From NCBI RefSeq assembly GCF_041380015.1, contig NZ_CP159978.1: a stretch of DNA of 64,000 nucleotides, one strand, 5' to 3'. Made by a program: the position numbers and the translations under genes. Below are positions 56,272-64,000 of this stretch, piece after piece. The notes under the pieces are model-generated. The model searched no databases and was not told where the DNA came from. It saw nothing but the letters and a program-made list of their open reading frames with translations. Each line of letters starts with the position of its first letter. Positions within the stretch are counted from its first letter, which is position 1. This stretch comes from Buchananella felis (GTDB taxonomy: Bacteria > Actinomycetota > Actinomycetes > Actinomycetales > Actinomycetaceae).

Positions 56272-57701
56272 AGCTCCTCCTGTCCTCGGCGCGCCGCCAT
56301 CTCGGCCGCCTGCGCCGCCTCTGCGGCCACGGCGGCCGCGATGTCCGCCTCGTTGATGCCCTCGGCACGGCCTGCGGCCGTGGCCTGCAGCGCCGCTAGC
56401 TTGGCGCGGTCCACGATCCGGGCCACCAGGGCGCCGGAGGCCACCTGCAGCAGCGTCGTGCCGCCCCCGGCGCCGTCCGTGGAGACCTGGGCGCCCTCCA
56501 GGCCGCCCACCAGGGCGTCCGCAAGGCGCGCGCGGCGGGCGGCAACGTCGTTCCCCTGCACACTAGCGGCGATAGGCACACCGGGCCGCAGGTGGGTCAG
56601 CGCGATGGCGCGGCACTGGGCGGCGTCCGGGCGGGAGATGCGCAGCTTCAAATCCAGGCGACCGGGCCGCAGCACCGCCGGGTCTATCATGTCCTCCCGG
56701 TTGGTCGCGCCGATCACCCGCACGCCCTCCAGGCCACCCACGCCGTCCAGCTCGGTGAGCAGCTGCGGCACGATCGTGGTCTCCATGTCGCTGGACTTGC
56801 CCGCCCCGCGCCGCCGGAACAGCGCCTCCATCTCGTCAAAGAAGACCACCACGGCCGCACCCGTGGCCGCCAGCTCGCGGGCGCGGGCGAACACGGCACG
56901 AATCTTGCGCTCCGTCTCCCCCACGTACTTGTCCAGCAACTGCGGGCCGTTGATCGCCAAGAAGTGGCCGCGCGCGCCGTGCGAGGACGCCAACTGGGTG
57001 GCAAGGGCCTTGGCGATCATCGTCTTGCCGCAGCCCGGCGGACCGTAGAGCAGGATGCCGCTGGTGGGACGCAGCCCGTAGCGCGTAAAGAGCTCCGGCT
57101 GCTCAAGCGGCAGCTCGATGGCCTGACGCACCGTGGCCACCACGTCGTCCAGGCCGCCGATGTCGCTAAACGCCACGTCCGGGGTCTGCGGGGTGAGCAG
57201 CTGCTCCACGTCCTGCCGCTCCACCAGCTCCAGGGCGATGCCGGTGCGCAGGTCGCAGCGCAGGCAGTCGCCCACGCCCAGCTCGCTGCCGGCCAGGCGG
57301 CCCAGCAGCACCACGCGCTCACCCGACTGCGTGGTCACGATCCCGCGCAGCTCATCCAGGCGCTCGCTCAGCACGCACAGCTCCCCGCCCGCTGCGGGGG
57401 ACACCACGTCCACGGCCACCATGTCCGCGTCCACCAGCACCCGGCTGCCCGCGTGCAGCGTGCCCAGCACCAGGTGGGAGGCGGCCGGCACGCTGCGCAG
57501 CGCCGAGCCCACCTGCACCAGCAGGCGGCGCTCCCCCATGTCGACCTCCACCACCGTGGCCACGTCCAGAGGCTGGCGCCGCCAGGCCTCCACCTGCTCG
57601 CCCAGCGCCGCCAGGTGCGCGCGGGCGTCGGCCAACGCGCTCGCCAGGCGGGTGTTCTTCTCCTGCAGCGAGGCGAGCTCTGCGGCCTGGGCGTCAAGCA
57701 T
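56268..57701 (-). CDS. arc: ARC (Mpa-type) AAA ATPase of the Pup system
   Basis: Hexameric unfoldase that recognises pupylated proteins. 477 residues, shorter than M. tuberculosis Mpa (about 609). A brief N-terminal coiled coil (1-42) binds Pup. Next come OB domains (about 45-165) and an AAA domain with Walker A GPPGCGKT (220-227), Walker B VVFFDE (285-290) and arginine-finger GRLDLKLRI. The protein ends RRGQEEL; the GQYL-type C-terminal motif that docks on the 20S proteasome is missing. It is translated from an ATG overlapping the trmI stop. Confidence 0.94.
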   Translation of the reverse strand: MLDAQAAELASLQEKNTRLASALADARAHLAALGEQVEAWRRQPLDVATVVEVDMGERRLLVQVGSALRSVPAASHLVLGTLHAGSRVLVDADMVAVDVVSPAAGGELCVLSERLDELRGIVTTQSGERVVLLGRLAGSELGVGDCLRCDLRTGIALELVERQDVEQLLTPQTPDVAFSDIGGLDDVVATVRQAIELPLEQPELFTRYGLRPTSGILLYGPPGCGKTMIAKALATQLASSHGARGHFLAINGPQLLDKYVGETERKIRAVFARARELAATGAAVVVFFDEMEALFRRRGAGKSSDMETTIVPQLLTELDGVGGLEGVRVIGATNREDMIDPAVLRPGRLDLKLRISRPDAAQCRAIALTHLRPGVPIAASVQGNDVAARRARLADALVGGLEGAQVSTDGAGGGTTLLQVASGALVARIVDRAKLAALQATAAGRAEGINEADIAAAVAAEAAQAAEMAARRGQEEL

Positions 57702-58810
57702 TAGTCCTCCAGCCCCGCCGTGATCTGGCCGTCCTGGACGTTTTGGCCGTCCTGGCCGGGCGGGCCGTCCTGGCCCTCCGGGACGTCCTGGCCGGGCGGC
57801 GGCGGCACCTCGCAGGCGCTGTGGTCAACCAGGTCCGCCACGCGGGCCGTGACGTCCCGCTTGACCTTGCGCACCTTCTTGTCAGAGGTCGGGCGCTCGC
57901 CCAGGTCCTGGCTGGTCCACAGCTCCTCGCCCGTGTAGGCGCCCTTGGCCGGGCGGCGGCTGCGCAGCGGCGGCTGGTGGCCCGGCGCCAGGCGCCGCGC
58001 GGTGACCAGGAAACCCGTGTGCGCCACCATGCGGTGATCCGGGCGCACGGCCAGGCCCTCCAGGTGCCAGTCGCGCACCAGCGACTCCCAGGCGTGCGGC
58101 TCGGTGAACAGCTCGCTTGCCCGCATGTCCTCCACCACGCGCGAGAGCTGGGTGACGGTGGCGACGTAGCAGAGCAGCACACCACCCGGCGCCAGCGCGT
58201 CGGCGCAGACCTGCAGGTTCTCCCACGGCGCCAGCATGTCTAGCACGATCCGGTCGATGCTGCCGGGCTCCACCACCTGCGGCAGGCGCTCGGCCAGGTC
58301 GCCCACCTCCACGCGCCAGGCAGGGTGACGGCGCCCGAACCACAGGTCGACGTTGCCCTGCGCGATCTCAGCGAAGTCCTCGCGGCGTTCAAACGAGATG
58401 AGCTGGCCGTATTCGCCCACGGCGCTGAGCAGGGACATGGACAGCGCGCCGCTGCCCACGCCCGCCTCCACCACGCGCGCCCCCGGGAAGATGTCTGCCA
58501 TCTGCACGATCTGCCCGGAGTCCTTCGGGTAGATCACGGCCGCGCCGCGCGGCATGGACAGCACGTAGTCGCTCAGCAGCGGGCGCAGCACCAGGTACTG
58601 GGCGCCGGTGGAGGTGGTGTGCACGGTGCCCTCCGGCAGGCCCACCAGCTCCGAGTGGCGAAACGAGCCGCGGTGGGAGTGGAAGTAGCCGCCCTCCAGC
58701 AGGACGATCGTGTGCATGCGGCCCTTGGCGTCGGTGAGCTGCACGCGGTCGCCGTACTTCAGGGGGCCACGGCGGGAGGCCGGGCCTGCGGGGGTGTAAG
58801 AAAAAGTCAC
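57701..58810 (-). CDS. trmI: tRNA (adenine-N1)-methyltransferase
   Basis: Methylates A58 in the tRNA T-loop. 369 residues from GTG 58810. SAM motif VVEAGVGSGALSMSLL, then VVLDMLAPWENL-type sequence (here IVLDMLAPWENL), are typical. It is normally upstream of arc in actinobacteria. The C-terminal tail (about 335-369) is unusual: repeated GQD and QDG tripeptides (GQDVPEGQDGPPGQDGQ, then NVQDG). TATGAT at 58822-58817 lies close to the GTG, so translation is probably from a leaderless message. Confidence 0.92.
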   Translation of the reverse strand: MTFSYTPAGPASRRGPLKYGDRVQLTDAKGRMHTIVLLEGGYFHSHRGSFRHSELVGLPEGTVHTTSTGAQYLVLRPLLSDYVLSMPRGAAVIYPKDSGQIVQMADIFPGARVVEAGVGSGALSMSLLSAVGEYGQLISFERREDFAEIAQGNVDLWFGRRHPAWRVEVGDLAERLPQVVEPGSIDRIVLDMLAPWENLQVCADALAPGGVLLCYVATVTQLSRVVEDMRASELFTEPHAWESLVRDWHLEGLAVRPDHRMVAHTGFLVTARRLAPGHQPPLRSRRPAKGAYTGEELWTSQDLGERPTSDKKVRKVKRDVTARVADLVDHSACEVPPPPGQDVPEGQDGPPGQDGQNVQDGQITAGLED

Positions 58811-58987
58811 CCCAAGATCATACGGGCGTTGCGTAAAGCGCCCGGCCCCGGTGCGCGTGATGTTCGGCGGGCGCCGCGCGCGGCGCGTTCGATTCTGCGC
58901 GGCGCGGCGGCTGTGGATGGCCGGTGCGGCCCTCCTTTGCGCGGGACGGGTCCAGCGGTGTTGGTGCCCGCCGCTACGGTGGAAGGC

Positions 58988-59962
58988 ATGGAAGACACGC
59001 ACGCGCGGCCCGCGCCGGCCAACCCCGCCCAGGCGCCCACCGGCTCCACCCGGGCGGCGGTGAGCAGCGCCCCAGCTGCGGCCGGGGCCGCCCAGGTACC
59101 GGTCAACGCCACTCGGCCCTCGGCCGGGGCCGCCCCGGCACCGGCCCGGCGCGCTGCGCTCTCCCCCTCCCGGGCCAAGGAGTTTCGCCAGTGCCCACTG
59201 CTCTTCCGCCTGCGCCAGGTGGACCGCCTGCCCGAGCCGCCCGCCCCTGCGGCCGCGCGCGGCACCCTGGTGCACTCCGTGCTGGAGCACCTCTACCTGT
59301 TGCCGGCCCGGGAGCGCACGCCCGCCGCAGCGCTGGACCTGGTGCAGCCCCGGTGGGAGGCGATGGTGGATCGCCAACCCGAGCTGGCCGCCCTGGCGGC
59401 CGCGCAGGGGCCGGAGTGGTTCGGCAGCGCCCGGCAGCTCGTGGAGCAGTACTTCCGCCAGGAGGACCCCACCCGGCTGGAGCCGCGCGACCGGGAAAAG
59501 TTCCTCGAGGTGGAACTGGCCGACGGCACCCTGATTCGCGGCATCGTGGACCGCATCGACGCCGCCCCGGACGGTCGCCTGCGCGTGGTGGACTACAAGA
59601 CGGGCAAGGCGCCCTCCCTCCGCTTCATCGAGGAGGCGCTGTTCCAGCTGCGCTTCTACGCCCTGCTGCTCGAGCGCACCGAGGGCGTGCTGCCGGCCCG
59701 CCTACAGATCGTCTACCTGGGCAACGGGCGCACCCTCACTCACGACCCCCACCCCGACGAGACCGGCGCCCTGGAACAGGAGATCGGTTTCCTCTGGGAC
59801 GAGGTGGCCGGCTGCCTGGCGACGGGCTCGTTCGCTCCCCGGCCCAGCCGCCTGTGCGACTGGTGCAACTTCCAGTCGCTCTGCCCCGCCTTCGGGGGCA
59901 CTCCCCCGCCGCTGCAGGAGCACGACGTTGCCCGCGTGGCCGCCACGCGCGCGCCGCGCTAA
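58988..59962 (+). CDS. RecB-family exonuclease (PD-(D/E)XK) protein
   Basis: 324 residues. N-terminal Ala/Pro/Thr linker (1-60), then LSPSRAKEFRQCPLLFRLRQVDRL. The nuclease core GIVDRIDAAPDGRLRVVDYKTGKAP has the catalytic Asp and DYK motif, followed by QLRFYALLLE. A four-Cys set (RQCP near 73 and the terminal CDWCNFQSLC) matches the 4Fe-4S cluster of AddB/Csa1-type nucleases. No helicase partner or CRISPR genes are near, so it is likely the stand-alone RecB-like protein found beside trmI in actinobacteria. ATG 58988 follows GGAAGGC. Confidence 0.87.
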   Translation: MEDTHARPAPANPAQAPTGSTRAAVSSAPAAAGAAQVPVNATRPSAGAAPAPARRAALSPSRAKEFRQCPLLFRLRQVDRLPEPPAPAAARGTLVHSVLEHLYLLPARERTPAAALDLVQPRWEAMVDRQPELAALAAAQGPEWFGSARQLVEQYFRQEDPTRLEPRDREKFLEVELADGTLIRGIVDRIDAAPDGRLRVVDYKTGKAPSLRFIEEALFQLRFYALLLERTEGVLPARLQIVYLGNGRTLTHDPHPDETGALEQEIGFLWDEVAGCLATGSFAPRPSRLCDWCNFQSLCPAFGGTPPPLQEHDVARVAATRAPR

Positions 59963-60009
59963 GTAGAGGCCGGCGCAACGTCGTCCCTGCCCCTAACCCA
60001 GGGGGGCCG

Positions 60010-60708
60010 CTAGTGACCGCCGGCGCTCTGGTCTGCCGGAAAGTGGTCGATCACCTCGCCGCGTACCAGGCGGCGCAGGGCATCCAGGTCCAGCTCGGTC
60101 AGGCTGCGCACCCGTGAGAGGCGCGGGTGGGGTTCGATCGGCACCATGTACGGAATCGAAACGGCGTTGACGCCGGCGGCCAGCAGGGCCCCCACCCCGG
60201 AGCCCGAATCCTCAAACCCCACGGTCTGGCCCGGGCTGACGCCCAGCTGCTCGCAGGCGCTCAGGTAGCACTCCGGGTCCGGCTTCAGCCGGGCCACCTG
60301 GTCGCCGGCCACCACCACGTCCATCCCGCCGGGCACCTGCGTGGCGGTGAGCTGCGCCAGGTGCGTGAACGAGGAGGTCACCAGCGCCTGCCGCACCCCC
60401 TGCGCCCGGGCGGCGGTGAGCAGTTCCAGGGCCCCGGGGCGCCACGGCACCCCGCGTTCCACGATCGCCGTCTCCACGTAGGTGCACCAGGAGGCGATCA
60501 CGTCCTCCTCGCTCATCTCGATCCCCGTCAGGCCGCAGTAGATGCGGGCCGAGTGCGTGAGCGGCTTGCCCACGAACTCCAGGGACTGCCTGGCATCGAA
60601 CTGGGCTCCGTGGCTCTGCGCCAGCTCCACCTGGGCCGCCACCCAGTAGACCTCGGAGTCGATGAGGGTACCGTCCATGTCCCACAACAGCGCCTCTGGC
60701 AGCATCAC
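60010..60708 (-). CDS. HAD-superfamily phosphatase, beta-phosphoglucomutase-like
   Basis: 232 residues. Motif I LWDMDGTLIDSE (8-19) with both catalytic Asp, motif II LVTSSF, motif III Lys in LKPDPECYL and motif IV GFEDSGSGV. Cap domain of four to five helices. The substrate is a phosphorylated metabolite that cannot be named. It starts with GTG (or ATG one codon later), immediately after the uppP stop (TGA then GTG). Confidence 0.88.
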   Translation of the reverse strand: MMLPEALLWDMDGTLIDSEVYWVAAQVELAQSHGAQFDARQSLEFVGKPLTHSARIYCGLTGIEMSEEDVIASWCTYVETAIVERGVPWRPGALELLTAARAQGVRQALVTSSFTHLAQLTATQVPGGMDVVVAGDQVARLKPDPECYLSACEQLGVSPGQTVGFEDSGSGVGALLAAGVNAVSIPYMVPIEPHPRLSRVRSLTELDLDALRRLVRGEVIDHFPADQSAGGH

Positions 60709-61578
60709 TCAGCCTCCCATGCTCGGTAGGGCCGGGACGGTCCCGGTCAACAGCAGCAAGATGATCGCCGCGCCCACCGCGAAGCGGTAGAGCACGAACG
60801 GCATGAAGGTGCGGGTCTGGATCAGCTTCAAGAAGCCCACGATCACCACGTAGCCCACGGCGAAGGACACCACGGTGGCCACGAGCGTAGGCCACAGCCC
60901 CACCGCCACCCCGGAGGTGTCTCCCTTGACCAGCTTGTACAGGCCGGAGCCGAACACCGCCGGCATGGCCAGCAGGAAGGAGTAGCGCGCCGCCTCCGCC
61001 CGCGTGAAGCCCATCAGGCGCCCGGCCGTGATGGTTCCCCCCGACCGGGAGACACCGGGGATCAGGGCGGCGGCCTGCGCAAAGCCGTACGCCAGGGCCT
61101 GCCCCCACTTCATCTCAGTCAGCTTGAGCTTCGTTTGGCCGCGCTTGTCCGCCCAGCCCAGGATCACGCCGAACACGATCAGCATGGTGGCCGTGATCCA
61201 CAGGTTGCGCAGCGCGAAGTCGATGTAGTCCTCCAGCAGCACGCCCAGCAACACGATGGGCAGAGAGCCAACGATGATCATCCAGCCCAGTTTGGCGTGG
61301 GCATCCATCGGGGCGGCGTGCTTGATCTTGCGGCCCAAGGCCCGCTGCCACAGCGCCGGCAAGCTGGCCACCCACGACTTCGTGATCCGCCACAGGTCGT
61401 GGCGAAAGTAGATCAGCACCGCCAGCTCGGTGCCCAACTGGATGATCGCGGTGAAGGCCGCCCCCGGGTCGGTCCCCATCAGCTCCCCCACCACCCTGAT
61501 GTGGGCGGAGGAAGAGATGGGCAAGAACTCGGTTAGCGCCTGGATTAGTCCCAGGACGAAGGCCTCCAAAACATTCAC
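60709..61578 (-). CDS. uppP: undecaprenyl-diphosphate phosphatase
   Basis: Recycles the peptidoglycan lipid carrier; also called BacA. 289 residues with about eight membrane segments. FVLGLIQALTEFLPISSSAHIRV (9-31) and LIPGVSRSGGTITAGRLMGFTRAEAARYSFLLAMPA carry the catalytic Glu, Ser and Arg residues. GTG at 61578 gives NVLEAFVLG as in relatives; the longer open frame upstream is a shadow of the acidic gene. Followed directly by the HAD phosphatase. Confidence 0.95.
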   Translation of the reverse strand: MNVLEAFVLGLIQALTEFLPISSSAHIRVVGELMGTDPGAAFTAIIQLGTELAVLIYFRHDLWRITKSWVASLPALWQRALGRKIKHAAPMDAHAKLGWMIIVGSLPIVLLGVLLEDYIDFALRNLWITATMLIVFGVILGWADKRGQTKLKLTEMKWGQALAYGFAQAAALIPGVSRSGGTITAGRLMGFTRAEAARYSFLLAMPAVFGSGLYKLVKGDTSGVAVGLWPTLVATVVSFAVGYVVIVGFLKLIQTRTFMPFVLYRFAVGAAIILLLLTGTVPALPSMGG

Positions 61579-61646
61579 GGCCCCCAGCCTATGCCAGGAG
61601 CCGTGAAGCCGTTCAGTTACTCCACAACGGTCGCCGCCGCGTGGGG

Positions 61647-61661
61647 CGCCCCGAGGGGGCG
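61647..61661 (-). terminator. small hairpin after the acidic-protein gene
   Basis: CGCCCC (61647-61652), loop GAG, GGGGCG (61656-61661), a few bases past the stop codon. No T-run, so only a weak candidate. Confidence 0.35.
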
Positions 61662-61667
61662 GGCGTG

Positions 61668-61979
61668 CTAGTCGTCGTCCTCTTCGTCCTCGTCGTCGTA
61701 GAACTCGTCGTCCTCGTCTTCGGAGTCGTCCTCGTCGTCGTAGTAGAGGTCGTCGTCCTCGTCGTCCTCGTCCAGTTCCTCGTCCTCGAAGATGTCGAAG
61801 GGCAGCGAGGCACCAAAGGCGCGGATCAGTGCGTCGTCGTAGGTGAAGAAGGCGTCCTCCAGCACCGATTCGGCGCGCACGACCGCCGGGGAGTCGGCAC
61901 TGCCTGCACGGCATGCCTCAAAGTGTGTCTCCAGGGCGCGAATGAGCTGGTCTAGCGCGACGCGAGGTTCGTTACTCAT
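61668..61979 (-). CDS. small highly acidic protein
   Basis: 103 residues. The first half is helical (ALDQLIRALETHFEACRAGS; PAVVRAESVLEDAFFTYDDALIRAFGAS). The second half (about 66-103) is almost entirely Asp and Glu with a few Tyr/Phe (DEDDEDDDLYYDDEDD). I recall uncharacterised actinobacterial homologues being labelled primosomal protein without evidence. The acidic tail suggests binding to a basic partner or DNA mimicry, but that is speculation. It is alone between uppP and the flavoprotein gene. Confidence 0.75.
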   Translation of the reverse strand: MSNEPRVALDQLIRALETHFEACRAGSADSPAVVRAESVLEDAFFTYDDALIRAFGASLPFDIFEDEELDEDDEDDDLYYDDEDDSEDEDDEFYDDEDEEDDD

Positions 61980-62099
61980 GGCGCCATGGTAGACGAACCG
62001 GGGCGGGCGGAGGCACCGATGCCGCCAAATCGTGCGGCAAGTGCCCCTACCCGCCCCGGGTGGTTCACCCCTCGGCTAAACGAGCGGGGGTCGGGCCGG

Positions 62100-63194
62100 T
62101 CAGTCGCGGCCCAGCAGGCTGCGCACCCAGGTGGTGTGCAGGTCCTCGCCCTTGATGCGCACGGTCTCCTCCGCGCCGGCCACCTGGACCTCGCCGGTCT
62201 CCGGGTCGCGTAGCTCGCAGGCGCCGCCCTCCGGGCCCAGCGGCATGAGCACCCAGCGGCGCTTGGGCTGGTAGGTGCGCTGCGGCTCGCGCCCCTCGAT
62301 GATGTCACGCAGCACGGAGGCCACCAGCAGGCCCTGGTCCACGGCCGCATCCGCGCGGTCCGGCTCCGGGGTGTGCGCCAGGTCGCCCACGGCGAACACG
62401 CCCGGGTGGCCCACCACCTGCAGGTATTCGTCCACGTTGAGGGAGCCGTCGCCGCGCTTGGCCTGGTCGAACTCCGGGCCCAGGTAGCCGCTGGCGACGC
62501 GCGAGCCATAGCAGCGGAACCAGATGTCGGCCTGGATGTTGCGGCCGTCCTTGGTGTCCACCTCGAAGGGGCTGAGCACGCCCACGTCCACGGGCGGCAG
62601 GTAGCCCAGCGAGGTGCCCAGCACCAGCTCCACGTTGCGCTGCTCGAGCTGGTAGCGCAGCTCGGTGCGCAGGCGCGGGTCGCAGGGCTCCAGCGGCAGG
62701 ATGTCGTCCTGCTTCTCCACCAGCACGACCGTCAGGTGCGGGTAGGCGCTGGTCAGCTCGCCGGCGAGCTCCACGCCCACGCCACCGGCGCCGACCACGA
62801 GGGCGCGCTTGGCCTGGCGCAGCGCCTGGTGCAGGCGGCTCAGGCGGGCGCCGGCGATCTCGTGGGAGTCCTCAGCCAGCTTGGCGGGGAACGGGGAGGC
62901 GGTACCGGTGGCCAGCACCACGGCGTCGGCCTCGATGGTGGTGCCGTCGGAGACGAACACCTTGGTGCCCTCCAGGCGCATGACGGTGCCGCGCACCACC
63001 TGGCCGCGGTGAAGCAGCTTGTCGTAGGGGATGAAGATCGTCTCTGCCCACTCCGGGTCCACGGCGGCGCGCAGGGTGGCGGCGTGGTGAACGAACGTGT
63101 CCTTGGCTTCGACGAGCACCACATCGGCCACATCGTCCAGCGCACGGGCCACGCTCACGCCCGCGTAGCCGCCACCTACAACAACAACCTTCAT
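62100..63194 (-). CDS. FAD-dependent NADH dehydrogenase/oxidoreductase (FSP1/NDH-2-like)
   Basis: 364 residues. N-terminal FAD-binding VVVVGGGYAGVSVARAL (3-19), central NAD-binding LVVGAGGVGVELAGEL and the GVFAVGDLAH FAD motif. It resembles single-subunit NADH:quinone reductases and mammalian AIFM2-type proteins. Likely membrane-associated and feeding electrons to menaquinone, although no membrane helix is obvious. I chose ATG 63194 with GGAAGGA upstream; a longer frame from 63251 is possible. Confidence 0.85.
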   Translation of the reverse strand: MKVVVVGGGYAGVSVARALDDVADVVLVEAKDTFVHHAATLRAAVDPEWAETIFIPYDKLLHRGQVVRGTVMRLEGTKVFVSDGTTIEADAVVLATGTASPFPAKLAEDSHEIAGARLSRLHQALRQAKRALVVGAGGVGVELAGELTSAYPHLTVVLVEKQDDILPLEPCDPRLRTELRYQLEQRNVELVLGTSLGYLPPVDVGVLSPFEVDTKDGRNIQADIWFRCYGSRVASGYLGPEFDQAKRGDGSLNVDEYLQVVGHPGVFAVGDLAHTPEPDRADAAVDQGLLVASVLRDIIEGREPQRTYQPKRRWVLMPLGPEGGACELRDPETGEVQVAGAEETVRIKGEDLHTTWVRSLLGRD

Positions 63195-63330
63195 CGGCCG
63201 TCCTTCCCAAAGTGCTTGGGAACCATTTTTGCACGACGCCCCGCCCGCCACGCAGATGGGACGCCCGTATGCGCTGTGGTCTGTGCGGCGCGGTCACGCG
63301 CCGGTGGCAGTGGGTGGGAGACTTTTGCCC

Positions 63331-64000
63331 ATGGTTGAAGCGCTGGACGTGTTGCTGGTCGAGGACGAGGCGGAGCTGGGCGCCGCCACCGCCGACTATC
63401 TGCGAGCCTGCGGGCTGGGCGTGGTGCACTGCGTGAGCGCGGAGGAGGCGCTTGGCGCGCTGGAGCGCCAAGCGCCGGGGGTGGTGCTGCTGGACGTGAA
63501 CCTGCCGGGTCGCTCGGGTTTCGAGCTGTGCCGCCAGTTGCGCGGCCGCGCTCCCGGCCCCACCGGGCCGGCCGGCCCCGGGCAGCCGGCTGCCTCGGCC
63601 CCGCCGGGCGCCGCCCATTCGCCCTGCATTATCTTCGTCTCCGCCCGCGCCTCTGACCTGGACCAGGTGCAGGGCCTGGCCCTTGGAGCAGATGACTTTG
63701 TCACCAAGCCCTTTTCGTTGGCCGTCCTGGTGGCCAAGGTGCGCCGCGCGCTCGAACGGCGCGCCGCCGCGCCGGCACCGCTCCCGACCGGCCCCGGGGC
63801 CGACGCGGCCCGCCTACCGGCTCGCGCCGCCTTCCCTGCGGCCACGGAGGTGCCCGGCCCGGCCGGCGACGCTCCCGCGGCGACGGGATTCGCCGATGCC
63901 CACCTGCGCGTGGACTTGTCCACGGGCCGCACCTACGCGGCGGGCAGGGAACTGCAGCTGACCGCGCTGGAGGACCGAATCTTGCACTTCCTGGTGGAAA
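63331..64000 (+). CDS. OmpR-type response regulator (cut by window end)
   Basis: First 223 residues. Receiver domain with acidic pair Glu11-Asp12, phospho-acceptor Asp55 (VVLLDVNLPGRSG), Ser104 and Lys126 (VTKPF). The start of a winged-helix DNA-binding domain begins near 195 (LRVDLSTGRTYAAGRELQLTALEDRIL). Between helix 3 and strand 4 of the receiver there is a Pro/Gly/Ala-rich insertion (about residues 72-98) not normal for this fold. The interdomain linker (about 145-192) is also long and Ala/Pro-rich. The partner kinase would lie to the right, outside the window. Confidence 0.82.
   Translation, partial: MVEALDVLLVEDEAELGAATADYLRACGLGVVHCVSAEEALGALERQAPGVVLLDVNLPGRSGFELCRQLRGRAPGPTGPAGPGQPAASAPPGAAHSPCIIFVSARASDLDQVQGLALGADDFVTKPFSLAVLVAKVRRALERRAAAPAPLPTGPGADAARLPARAAFPAATEVPGPAGDAPAATGFADAHLRVDLSTGRTYAAGRELQLTALEDRILHFLVE

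Noticed and set aside
58988..59962. Cas4 nuclease
   Set aside because: The PD-(D/E)XK core and Cys cluster are similar, but no cas genes or repeats are near, and the location beside trmI fits the stand-alone RecB-like family.

Overview
This is a 64 kb window of high-GC (roughly 70%) chromosomal DNA from an actinobacterium. The Pup-ligation genes, WhiA, a PdtaR-type ANTAR regulator, OpcA, whole operons with ATGA/GTGA overlaps, frequent GTG/TTG starts and probable leaderless transcripts all point to that phylum. A sortase-type LAKTG surface protein and paired DUF6318-like/PKD secreted proteins suggest the Actinomycetaceae (Actinomyces and relatives). The family assignment is inference.

Left part (1-28.9 kb): a partial membrane protein and xerD precede the plus-strand pentose-phosphate operon tkt-pgi-zwf-opcA-pgl. 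No tal gene lies between tkt and pgi, and Pgi carries an acidic, Cys-rich N-terminal extension. The usual next genes (secG-tpiA-pgk-gap, then whiA-yvcK-rapZ-purT-uvrC-uvrA on the minus strand) follow only after a 2.2 kb accessory insertion. That insertion holds strikingly regular 20-bp-pitch inverted repeat arrays, a 61-bp tandem repeat and a lipoprotein/PKD-protein pair of lower GC. uvrA has a LexA-like box over its promoter. A YciI-like gene and a bile-acid/sodium-symporter-like gene, terC, a 51-bp triple repeat and uvrB complete the section.

Middle (29-42.9 kb): a cell-wall-anchored protein with four almost identical 417-bp repeats, then coaE-pcp, rpsA, a methyltransferase, polA, a thioesterase, an unrecognised 140-residue protein, a DUF808 membrane protein, the ANTAR regulator, a tRNA with a CAA (Leu) anticodon but a short variable loop, and pyk.

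Right part (42.9-64 kb): a minus-strand hisF-hisI-trpE-(PIG-V-like protein)-trpC-trpB-trpA-lgt-pyk cluster. Next comes the pupylation operon trmI-arc-dop-pup-pafA-FKBP. It has no prcB/prcA 20S proteasome genes between pup and pafA, and the ARC ATPase ends without the proteasome-docking GQYL tail, which suggests pupylation not coupled to a proteasome at this locus. The window closes with a RecB-like nuclease, uppP with a HAD phosphatase, an acidic small protein, an NADH-dehydrogenase-like flavoprotein and a truncated OmpR-type response regulator.

The genes are mostly core metabolism, DNA repair and translation, in an order conserved across Actinobacteria. The novel-looking material is in repeats and protein extensions: the 20-bp-pitch arrays, a recurring GGGCGG-AACGTCG motif found in genes and between them, the surface-protein repeats, the short-variable-loop tRNA-Leu, and extensions or insertions in Pgi, Dop, TrmI and the last response regulator.
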